NCBI GenBank assembly: GCA_903834675.1
Contig: CAILKC010000092.1
Coordinates: forward strand, 1-30,057
Source of the DNA: an uncultured Victivallales bacterium
GTDB taxonomy: Bacteria > Verrucomicrobiota > Lentisphaeria > Oligosphaerales > JAFGRS01
Reading direction: 5' to 3'
Length of the DNA: 30,057 nucleotides
The notes below the pieces were generated by a model. The model ran no database searches, was not told the DNA's origin, and worked only from the letters and a program-made list of their open reading frames with translations. The number at the start of each line of letters is the position of its first letter. The first letter of the stretch is position 1. Below, piece after piece: positions 14,029 through 22,400 of the stretch. A program made the position numbers and the translations under genes.

Positions 14029-15912
14029 TCAGGAAGCTGCGCCAGCGGCGGCACCGGCAACCGGCTCGGAGGCTGTCGTGCGGCAGATGCGCTGGCCTAC
14101 CAACTGCAGCAGGGTGGGAATCCGGCGGACGGCTTCGCGGTCGTATTCGCGGATGCTCTCCTCAAGTGCTTCCCACCCAACCAAGTATGGGCTCTGCTTT
14201 CTGGCGGTATCTTTGGGGCCAGGCGACCAGCCTCCCAGCAGACGCTCGGCGACCCAGCGTGCGTGCTCCATGATCGCCATGGTCTCGATCTCGGCATGAG
14301 TGAACTCCGAGACCGACGGTCCAGCCTCATCTGCGGCGACGGCATGGCAACCGATCGCCCGCAGTTTCACGGGGATGTGGTCGGCTTGCTGCCGGTTGGA
14401 CGCCTTGAGGCCCGGAGTGAGCTGGTGCCACGGCCGCATACTGGGGTCGCTCTCCGAGCGAGGAACAGGATCCCGGCGACGCTGCGCAACGAAGTCATCA
14501 TGGATCGCCCGGGCGAACGTGTCAAGCTTGTCGTTCAGAAGCATGCTGGCGGTGCACGTGTCGTTCGGCATGCCAAAGGGGTACACCTGCGCCAGCCATG
14601 ACGAACCAGCGGCGTCGCCGCGCAGCAGTGCCGCCAGGCCCGCGTCCTCAGCCATGCGCACGATGATCGGGATCCCGGAGGCATCTAGTCGCGGAAGGAT
14701 GCCGAGGGCGCAGGAGAGAGCGCGGGTATCGCTGTCCAGCGCAACGACCACAGTCGTCAAGGCCCCTTGATCCGCGGACCAGCGGGATGCGTGGTCCAGC
14801 AACTCGGTATCATCGGCATCCAGAGCAAGGAAGTCTACCGAACAGATCTTCCCGAACTGCGGGTACCGACCGAGAAAACACTTCGCCCTGGCCGGTGCGT
14901 TGCGGTCAACTACGGTGACGCGCAGTTTGCGGCGGTTGGCGAAGTGCCCGATCCTGGCGGCCTGTACGACGATGCTCTCACCCATTTGGCCGAACCCGAT
15001 CACCGCGAGGTGCATCTCCCGCCCGTCATCAGGGGCCAGTCTCTGCCGGTCCAGCACGTAACGGTCCAAGATGGACCTTGCGGCATTCTCGTAGATGTTG
15101 AAGACTGTGACCTCAAAGGGGGAATTGAGCTCGGAGGAGGATAGACCCTTGGTGAAGATGGGGTGTTGGTCGAACAGAGCGCGCAGCTTCAGGTCGACCA
15201 CATGAACAAAGCAGTGTACCCCCCTGCCTGCCTCCTTGGCGGCGCGCTCCTCGACGAGTTTCCGGGTGCGCACGGCAACCTCGACATTGGTGCCGTCGTT
15301 GCCGGTCAGCGCCACCACGAGGTCCGCCGCGTGAACACGGGCCTGTTGCAGGGTGGCGCTTTCGGTGGCGTCGCCCACAAGCACGGTGACACCCAGATCG
15401 CGGCACACGGTCACCGCGTCGTTTTCCCCATCCAGTTCAACGGCGACCACCTTCCTGCCGAGCCGACGGAAATCGCCCACCAAGTGCAGCCCCTTCTGCC
15501 CAAGGCCGCAGACGACGATGTGTCCGTGCTGCCAGCGCAGGAGCATCCTCCGAACGCGAATGCTCATCAGCGTCACTGCCGCGGCCGTCGCCGTGTAGGC
15601 CGCAGCCGCGGGCGCCAGAAACCGCGCCAACTCCAGTTCCCAGGACCTGATCGGCCCGGCAACCACTTCCCCGTCGCTCAGCGCGAAGAGTTGCAGTGCC
15701 CGGTAGAGCGGGTCCAGTGGCGAGCGCGCTTCGCCGGCGGCAGTGAGTTCCTTCGCCGCGCCGATGCAACCCAGCGCGCAGACGCCGAGCCAGACAAGGC
15801 CAACGAGCAGCCAGTGGTGCTCGTGCAGGAAAGGCCAGGCCTGCTGCTGCCACCATGCCCGCCAGGGCCCGCGCCGTTGTTCGTCTCCCACTTCGTCTCG
15901 TCCGTCTGGCAT
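14029..15912 (-). CDS. Two-TM membrane protein with two RCK/TrkA-N-like domains and a C-terminal RyR domain
   Basis: A 627-residue protein. The frame is open from 16020, but the start is set at ATG 15912 because GGAGG lies at 15921-15925. Two hydrophobic segments (about 34-53 and 95-117) flank a 40-residue loop without a K+ selectivity filter (no TVGYG). Then follow a Rossmann domain with VVCGLGQKG (G136, G138, G141), a D-E pair after the second strand and GDAT, as in TrkA-N/RCK, and a second one starting HLAVIGFGQMG. The C-terminus (about 536-602) has the RyR pattern: EHARWVAERLLGGW, YLVGWEAL, EYDREAVRRIPTLL. RCK domains bind nucleotides or ions and gate channels; bacterial RyR domains are thought to bind small ligands. 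Last in the minus-strand set, 162 bp after the 1137-aa STAND gene. A membrane effector or ligand-gated channel-like protein is a reasonable inference. Confidence 0.8.
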   Translation of the reverse strand: MPDGRDEVGDEQRRGPWRAWWQQQAWPFLHEHHWLLVGLVWLGVCALGCIGAAKELTAAGEARSPLDPLYRALQLFALSDGEVVAGPIRSWELELARFLAPAAAAYTATAAAVTLMSIRVRRMLLRWQHGHIVVCGLGQKGLHLVGDFRRLGRKVVAVELDGENDAVTVCRDLGVTVLVGDATESATLQQARVHAADLVVALTGNDGTNVEVAVRTRKLVEERAAKEAGRGVHCFVHVVDLKLRALFDQHPIFTKGLSSSELNSPFEVTVFNIYENAARSILDRYVLDRQRLAPDDGREMHLAVIGFGQMGESIVVQAARIGHFANRRKLRVTVVDRNAPARAKCFLGRYPQFGKICSVDFLALDADDTELLDHASRWSADQGALTTVVVALDSDTRALSCALGILPRLDASGIPIIVRMAEDAGLAALLRGDAAGSSWLAQVYPFGMPNDTCTASMLLNDKLDTFARAIHDDFVAQRRRDPVPRSESDPSMRPWHQLTPGLKASNRQQADHIPVKLRAIGCHAVAADEAGPSVSEFTHAEIETMAIMEHARWVAERLLGGWSPGPKDTARKQSPYLVGWEALEESIREYDREAVRRIPTLLQLVGQRICRTTASEPVAGAAAGAAS

Positions 15913-16074
15913 GGTCACTTCCTCCGATGCCCGGTCGCGGCACAACACCAAAGCGGTTCGGGGCGCTGCCCCGTACTCACAACATGGGGTTCCCACATGA
16001 GCGCGAAGTCCAGCGTCCAAACCTATCTCATCTCGCTGCGGCGTCCAGGGGATCGCGCCTCAGTTGCTCGACTA

Positions 16075-19000
16075 CTACGCACTGCCTGGGGGCAATCGCC
16101 CGGGGAACCGCGTCCTGCGCGCCGGACGGACGGGGGGACGATTCCGCGTTTTTCCGACTGCCCGCCCGCCCAGATCCACACCGAATTCCTGACCCAACGT
16201 CTCCAGGGCGCGCCGGGTCTCCTTCGCGTTGCAGCCCATGGCTTGCAGCAGACCGGCATAGTTGGCGACTGCGTCCTGGAGATGCGGATGGCGATGGCCG
16301 GTCTCGCGGGTGAACCGGAGGAAGATCTCCACTACTCGCCGGCTCACCGGCTCGGCCTCGGCTAGCCGGCCAGTGGCCAGTAACAGTGCGACTAGGTTGT
16401 TGAGGCGGATTGCGACAGTGGGATGGCCCAAGCCGAAGCTATGCTCATCGATCACGAGCGCACGGCGCAAGAGCGGCTCGGCCTCGGCCAGCCGGTTGGT
16501 GCCATGGCACAGATTGGCCAGGTTGCTGAGGTCGTGGGCGATGCGTGGATGGTGAGAACCGAGACTCCGCTCATCAATCGCCAGGGCGCGGCGCAGGAGC
16601 GGCTCGGCCTCGGCGAGGCGGTTGGTGTCACCAAGGAGTCCGGCCAGGTTGCAGAGAGCGGTAGCGACGATCGGGTGGTCTAGCCCAAGGCTCTCCTCGT
16701 GGATCGCCAGGGCGCGGCGCAGGAGCGGCTCGGCCTCAGCCATCAGATTGGTGTCACCAAGGAGTCCGGCCAGGTTGCAGAGAGCGGTAGCGACGATCGG
16801 GTGGTCTAGCCCAAGGCTCTCCTCGTGGATCGCCAGGGCGCGGCGCAGGAGGACCTCAGCCTCGGCGAGCCGGTTGGTGACGTGAAGCAGATGCGCCAGA
16901 CTCAGAGCGCTCGCACCGAAGCATGGGTCTTCCGGGCCGAGAGCCTGCTCAATGACCGTCAGCGCGCGGCGCAGGAGGACCTCAGCCTCGGCGAGGCGGT
17001 TGGTGTCCTCGAGCAAGCCGCCCAGGTCGTCCAGACGGATGGCGACGTTCGGGTGTGTCGGGCCGAAGACCTGCTCAGCGATGCTCAGGGCGCGGCGAAA
17101 GAGCGCTTCGGCCTCGCCGAAGCGGTTGGTGCGCCGAAGCAGTCTGCCCAAGCCGCCGAGGAACCACGTGACCTCCGGGGCGGGCGGGCCGAGCCTCTTG
17201 TCATGGATCTCCAGGGCGCGGCGAAAGAGGGGTTCGGCCTCGGCGAGCCGGTTGGTGGCCATGAGCACGTGGCCCAAGTTGGAGAGGCCGGTGGCGACGG
17301 CCAAGTGGGTCGGGCCGAAGATCCGCTCGACAGTCGGCAAGGCGCGGCGGACGAGCGCCTCGGTTTCTGCGTGAAGCGCGGCGCCGTAGAGGAAGTTACC
17401 CAGCCGATCCGCGGCACGCGCCATCTCGAGATCCCTTGGATTCGTCTCCGCCGACCAAGCCTCGAAGCTCTCCATGTAGGCCTTGCCCATTGCCCGTTCT
17501 TCACGCAGCCAGACCCAATAGTCCCGCAGTTCGTCTTCATCGCGCTCATGGACCAGTAGGAATCGGTCGATGTCCAGCAGGTAAGTGCGGAGACGGTCGC
17601 GGTCCTCGGTCTGCCGGAGTAGCCAGGGGAGTTCGTCGGCCTGACGGTCGTCTATGGGCCGCCCGGCGAAGGCCCCGGCCAGGCGGAAGCGCAGAACTCG
17701 GGCCGTGCCAGGATCGGGCACGTACCGTCGTTCGACGGCCTGGCGCAGGTACTGGTGCGCGAACCCCAGCACGCCGTCACGGTCCACCAGGCTGTCCGCC
17801 AGCGCGCAGCGCACCGGCGACCAAAGCGCGGCGGGCAGGCGCTCCTGTCCGGCGGGGCTTAACGCCTGGAGCAGTTCGGGTTCGGTCAGGCCGCGGCGAG
17901 CCGCCCAGAGCAGCGCCAGTGCCTCGCGCACCAGTTCAGGCCGGTCGCGCTCGAAGTCGCGTTCATAGCGGGCCAGGACCTTGCCGAACAGCGCGGGGAT
18001 GTCAGCCGCCTGAAGGTAGTCGGCAATCTGCGCGTCGAGCCGGTCGTGTACTCCCGTGGCCCGCAGGTCGTCGAGAAGGGCCTTGAGATAGAGTGGACTG
18101 GACGCTGCCGGCACGGCCGCGATCCTGTGGGCGCGGGGTTCGGAAAGCCCTTGGCTGAAGTGTGCCAGGTAGCGGGCAATCAATCGGACGCGCTCTTCGG
18201 GTATGAGCGGCTCGACGGTGAACGCGGACCAGCCGCGCGGCTTGATGGCGTCGAGCGTGTCGCCCGGCAACGTCGAGACGACAAGCCGCAGTTCGCCCGG
18301 TAGCCGGTACGGGATCCAGGCCAGCAGGCGACCGCGCTCCCGGTCCTCAATCTGGTTGAGCGCATCGAGCACAAGCACGGCGCGGACACCTCGTTCCTTC
18401 GCCCGGAATGCCAGGCGGCTGAGATACTCAGGGAAGACCTTGACCATCTCCTCGGCCTGCCCGGGAATTCTCTTCTCCCAGGAACCGGAACCGTCCGGTG
18501 TACCGTCGTCGCCGCACCAGCGGACGATGGCCACCAGCAGTCGGCGCATCAGGGCCAGGTGTCCTGCGCTCATGGGGGAACTGCCGATGTAGTGCTGGAA
18601 CAGGAAGCCATCTGGGTTGGCCTGACGCCAATGCGCGATCCAGTTGGCCAGCAGGGCGGACTTGCCTGCCCCTGACTCCCCCAGCACAGTCAGTCCACAC
18701 CCGCCAGCGCCAGCGCGTGCAAAGGCGTCGAGCCGGTTGAAGTAGCTCGCGCGCCCCACGTAGAACTCAGTGCGCCGACTCTTGGCGTAGGCCTCGTGGT
18801 CGCGGTCTTCGCGCGTCCATACGTCGGGCACTCGGTCGGCCGGGAACTCGGCGTCGATGGCGGCGGTGAGGTCGGCGAGGACGAGTGCGGCCAGGGCGCG
18901 CGGGTTGGCGTAGCCTTCGCGCAAGGGGATATGCTTGGCCTGGCAGATGGCGCGGACCCGCTGCTTGAGTGCGCCCTGGCACGCGGCGTTGGCCGGCGCT

Positions 19001-19488
19001 TCCGGCGGGTAGTCGCCCCCGTGGGCCTGGGCGTACCCCGGGTCACGGAAGTAGAAGAACGATCGGCTGGCCACGTCGGGGGCATTGAGCACACCGTGGA
19101 GAATCTCCAGTTCGGTGACGCTGTGTTTGGCCACCCGGCTTCCCAACCATCCCTCCTCGTCGAGCAGGGTCGGCGAATACGCCTCCGGGCCGGGCACCCA
19201 GCCGTAGCGTTCGCCCAGTAGACCGATGAAGTAGGGGCGGCACCGTCTGATCTCCGCCAGGCAGTGACGCAGCGTCTCCTGGCGCTGCGACTGTTCCTCG
19301 GTGACCCCCCAGCGCAGGTCTACTTCCACGAACTCGACCGCCCCCTCGCGGCAGACCTTCCGCAGGGTCGGCCAGACGTGGGCCATGAGTTCGTTGCGGT
19401 CCTCGACCATGTCGCGGAACGTCGAGGAGACGAACACCCGGACGACGCGGTCCTTGGCGGCGGGCGGCGGTGTCGGGCAAGTTGTCAT
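16075..19488 (-). CDS. DUF4062-NACHT (STAND) ATPase with about nine 42-residue TPR repeats (NPHP3-like layout)
   Basis: A 1137-residue protein. DUF4062 with SSTFRDM (21-27), DLRWGV (57-62), GERYGWVP and SVTELEILHG; NTPase with Walker A GESGAGKS (270-277) and Walker B ending at D375 in DALNQ; then a winged-helix-like stretch (ALLWAARRGLTEPELLQAL). The C-terminal half carries about nine kinesin-light-chain-type TPRs of 42 residues, consensus TNRLAEAEPLLRRALAI.E.SLG..HP.VA..L.NLA.LL, ending near residue 1085. The tail is Arg/Pro-rich. The order DUF4062, NACHT, TPR is that of eukaryotic NPHP3. The ATG at 19488 overlaps the stop of the WD40 STAND gene (ATGA), with CTCCC (GGGAG on this strand) at 19498-19502. 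This coupling suggests equimolar synthesis and possibly a joint complex. Confidence 0.9.
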   Translation of the reverse strand: MTTCPTPPPAAKDRVVRVFVSSTFRDMVEDRNELMAHVWPTLRKVCREGAVEFVEVDLRWGVTEEQSQRQETLRHCLAEIRRCRPYFIGLLGERYGWVPGPEAYSPTLLDEEGWLGSRVAKHSVTELEILHGVLNAPDVASRSFFYFRDPGYAQAHGGDYPPEAPANAACQGALKQRVRAICQAKHIPLREGYANPRALAALVLADLTAAIDAEFPADRVPDVWTREDRDHEAYAKSRRTEFYVGRASYFNRLDAFARAGAGGCGLTVLGESGAGKSALLANWIAHWRQANPDGFLFQHYIGSSPMSAGHLALMRRLLVAIVRWCGDDGTPDGSGSWEKRIPGQAEEMVKVFPEYLSRLAFRAKERGVRAVLVLDALNQIEDRERGRLLAWIPYRLPGELRLVVSTLPGDTLDAIKPRGWSAFTVEPLIPEERVRLIARYLAHFSQGLSEPRAHRIAAVPAASSPLYLKALLDDLRATGVHDRLDAQIADYLQAADIPALFGKVLARYERDFERDRPELVREALALLWAARRGLTEPELLQALSPAGQERLPAALWSPVRCALADSLVDRDGVLGFAHQYLRQAVERRYVPDPGTARVLRFRLAGAFAGRPIDDRQADELPWLLRQTEDRDRLRTYLLDIDRFLLVHERDEDELRDYWVWLREERAMGKAYMESFEAWSAETNPRDLEMARAADRLGNFLYGAALHAETEALVRRALPTVERIFGPTHLAVATGLSNLGHVLMATNRLAEAEPLFRRALEIHDKRLGPPAPEVTWFLGGLGRLLRRTNRFGEAEALFRRALSIAEQVFGPTHPNVAIRLDDLGGLLEDTNRLAEAEVLLRRALTVIEQALGPEDPCFGASALSLAHLLHVTNRLAEAEVLLRRALAIHEESLGLDHPIVATALCNLAGLLGDTNLMAEAEPLLRRALAIHEESLGLDHPIVATALCNLAGLLGDTNRLAEAEPLLRRALAIDERSLGSHHPRIAHDLSNLANLCHGTNRLAEAEPLLRRALVIDEHSFGLGHPTVAIRLNNLVALLLATGRLAEAEPVSRRVVEIFLRFTRETGHRHPHLQDAVANYAGLLQAMGCNAKETRRALETLGQEFGVDLGGRAVGKTRNRPPVRPARRTRFPGRLPPGSA
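16622..16851 (-). repeat. 126-bp direct repeat, 104 bp identical, in the TPR region
   Basis: 16622-16725 and 16748-16851 are identical over 104 bases with a period of 126 bp (42 codons). They encode two successive TPR units with the same AIHEESLGLDHPIVATALCN core. Identity at silent positions shows very recent duplication or gene conversion. Confidence 0.85.
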
Positions 19489-22400
19489 GGCAAACCACTC
19501 CCGAGGCCCGCCAGGAACGGGTTGAACCTAAGTGGCGAGTGGCAGTGCGGGCACGCCGAAAGCAGACGCGGGTCGGCGAAGGCGAAGGCCGGCAGATCAA
19601 GACACGGAGACTGGCCTGGGGTAAGATGACCGCAGATGGATCGGATGGCCATGATTATCGCATCCGACGGTTCCAACTGGCGACCGCAGGCTGGACAACG
19701 GGCACTGCGGCAGTCCGCGGCGGTCAGGATTGCCGGGCCGGCCATGATGCCGTGGAGGTCGAGGAAGAGCACCGCACCGGTCGCGGTTCCGAGCATCACT
19801 GCATCACCGAGAACGGCGGTGGCGCGCACGGGCGCGGGTGCGATAAACGCCACCTGGCAGCTCCCTCTTCCGATGTCCCACACCCGGAGGGTACTGTCCT
19901 CACTCCCCGAGACCACACGCCGTCCGTCCGGCGTCACACTCACGCAATTGACCTTGTCGCTGTGACCTTCGAGGGTGCAAAGGCACGCCCCGCTCGCCAG
20001 GTCCCATACCCGTAGAGTGTTGTCATTGCTCCCTGATACGGCGCATCGTCCGTCCGGCGTCACACTCAGGCACTCAACTGAGCGGCTGTGGCCTTCCATG
20101 GTGCGCAGGCAAGCACCGCTCGCCAGGTTCCAGACCCGCACGGTCTTGTCAAGACTCCCCGAAATGACACGCTGGCCGTCCGGGGTCACACTCAAGCAGT
20201 TGACCCCGCACCTGTGACCCTTGAGGGTGCACAGGCACGCCCCGCCCACTAGATCCCAGACCAGCACGTCACTGTCGTCACTCCCCGAGACCGCGCGTCG
20301 GCCATCCGCCATCACGGCCACACATTTGACGATGTGGTTGCCGTTGCCTCTTAGAGTGCGCAGGCAAACCCCACTCTCCAGATCCCATACCCGTAGGGTG
20401 TCGACCGAACTTACCGACAGAACGCGCCGGTTGTCCAGTGTCACACTAGCACGGAAGAACCAGTCGTCTTGGCCTTCTGTGGGGCGCAGGCAGATCCCGC
20501 TCTCCAAGTCCCATACCCGTAAGCTGTAATGACTCACTGAAACGGCATGCAGAGCGTCCGGCGCCACACTCACGCTGTTGATCCCGTCGTCATGGCCCTC
20601 CAGGCTGCGCAGGGACACCCCGATCTCCGAATCCCATACCCGTAGGGTCGTGTCCCAACTCCCTGAGACCACACGCCGACCGTCTGGCGTTACTGCAACG
20701 CTCAAGACCCCGCCACTGTGGCCTTCCATGGTGCGCACGCACACCCCGCTCTCAAGGTCCCATACTCGCAGGGTCCTATCCTGACTCGCCGAAACCGCGC
20801 GCCGCCCGTCCGCCGTCACGCTCACGCTCGCGACTGCGCCGCCATGGCCCGCCAGGGTGCGCAGGCAGACCCCACTCTCCGCGTCCCACACCCGTAGGGT
20901 CTGGTCAGAACCCCCCGAGACCGCGAGTCGACCGTCCGGCGTTGCCGCCACGCTCAAGACCCGGCCAGTGTGACCTTCGAGGGTGCGCACGCAGGCCCCA
21001 CTTTCCAGATCCCAGACCCGAAGCGTGAGGTCTGTATGGCTGACGCCGCCACTCCCCGACACCGCACGTCGGCCGTCCATTGTCATGCTCACGCAATTGA
21101 CCGTGTCGCCATGGCCTTCGAGGATGCGCACGCACGTCCCACTCTTCACGTCCCAGACCCGTAGCGTGTGGTCATACCCTCCCGACACCGCACGCCGTCC
21201 GTCCGGTGTCACGCTCACGCAACTGACGAAATGGTCATGGCCTTCAAGGGTGCGCAGAAGCGCACCACTATCCAGATCCCACACCCGCAGGGTCTTGTCC
21301 CAACTCCCCGAAACTGCGTGTCGGCCATCGGGAGTCACACCCACGCAACTGACCGCGCGATCGTGGAACTCGATGGTGCGCAGGCACGCCCCGCTGCTCA
21401 ACTCCCACACCCGGAGGTCGCCATAGCAGACCGAAACGGCGCGTTGGCTGTTCGGCGTCACACTTACGCTAAGGACCCGGTCGATGTGGCCTTCGAGCGT
21501 GGAAAGCAGGGTGGGCTTTGGATTGTGCCGGGCATCGGGTGGCCAGCGGCGCAGCGCGTGGGGGGCACGCAGTGAAGGCACCAAGACGGCGGCAGCTGCG
21601 TGAACAGGCCCCGCAGGTTCCGCATTGAAGGCGTGCTGAAGGACGAAGCCAGGGCGTCCGCCGTGACCCAGCAACGGGTAGTATTGGGCGGTCACGAAGC
21701 CGGCGAATGCCTCAAGCCGGTCGCGCCGCGTCGGTGTCTCCACTAACCGCCTGCACTCAGCCTCGATCTCCTCCTCGGTCCACATGCGGCAGGCGGCGGG
21801 CGGTGCCGGCAGTTGCGGGTCGGGTCCGGCGACCGTCTCGCCGCGCCCCAACTGGTCCCGCCGATCACTCCATGCTTTGGCGTAAGTGATGGTCTCCACC
21901 GTCCAGCGACGCACGCATTCGCTGCGTTCGCGTTCCGCGACCAGTTCGGCATGCGCCTCCGGTAGTGCCTCAATGGCCAGGTGGTAGTCGGCCTGCAGTG
22001 GAACCACTTGGCCGTGCCGGCAACGGGCCTGGATGAACAGGAGGTCGCAGAGTGTGTGGCAGAGATCCCCCAGTTGCCGGGCACCAGCCAGGTGGTACAC
22101 CAGTTGCAGAAACGGACGCTCGCTCACTCCTTCCCAACTTTGGTTCCCGCCCGGGTCCGCCAATCCCCGGAAGTAGTCCGCGATCTGGCCGTGCAGTTCG
22201 GCCGCGTCTGCCCCAGCCCCGTACCGGGCAACCACGGCCTGGCGAAGCTGGCTGTGAAAGAAGTCCAGTTGGGGACCTCGGCGCTGCAAGTAGCGGCGCA
22301 GGCCACGCTCGACACGCCGGGCAGCAAGGGCGGCCCGGGGGCCGAGGCGGAATTCCAGCAGGTTGGCCAGTTCCTGGCTCGACATGCCTGCGCGCCCCAG

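Noticed and set aside
14029..15912. Reading the RCK-RyR protein as a conventional potassium channel
   Set aside because: Only two hydrophobic segments and no TVGYG-type selectivity filter in the loop between them.
16825..17559. 244-codon plus-strand frame with repeated GEAVG/QGAA segments
   Set aside because: The repeats are the reverse reading of the TPR repeats of the minus-strand STAND gene.
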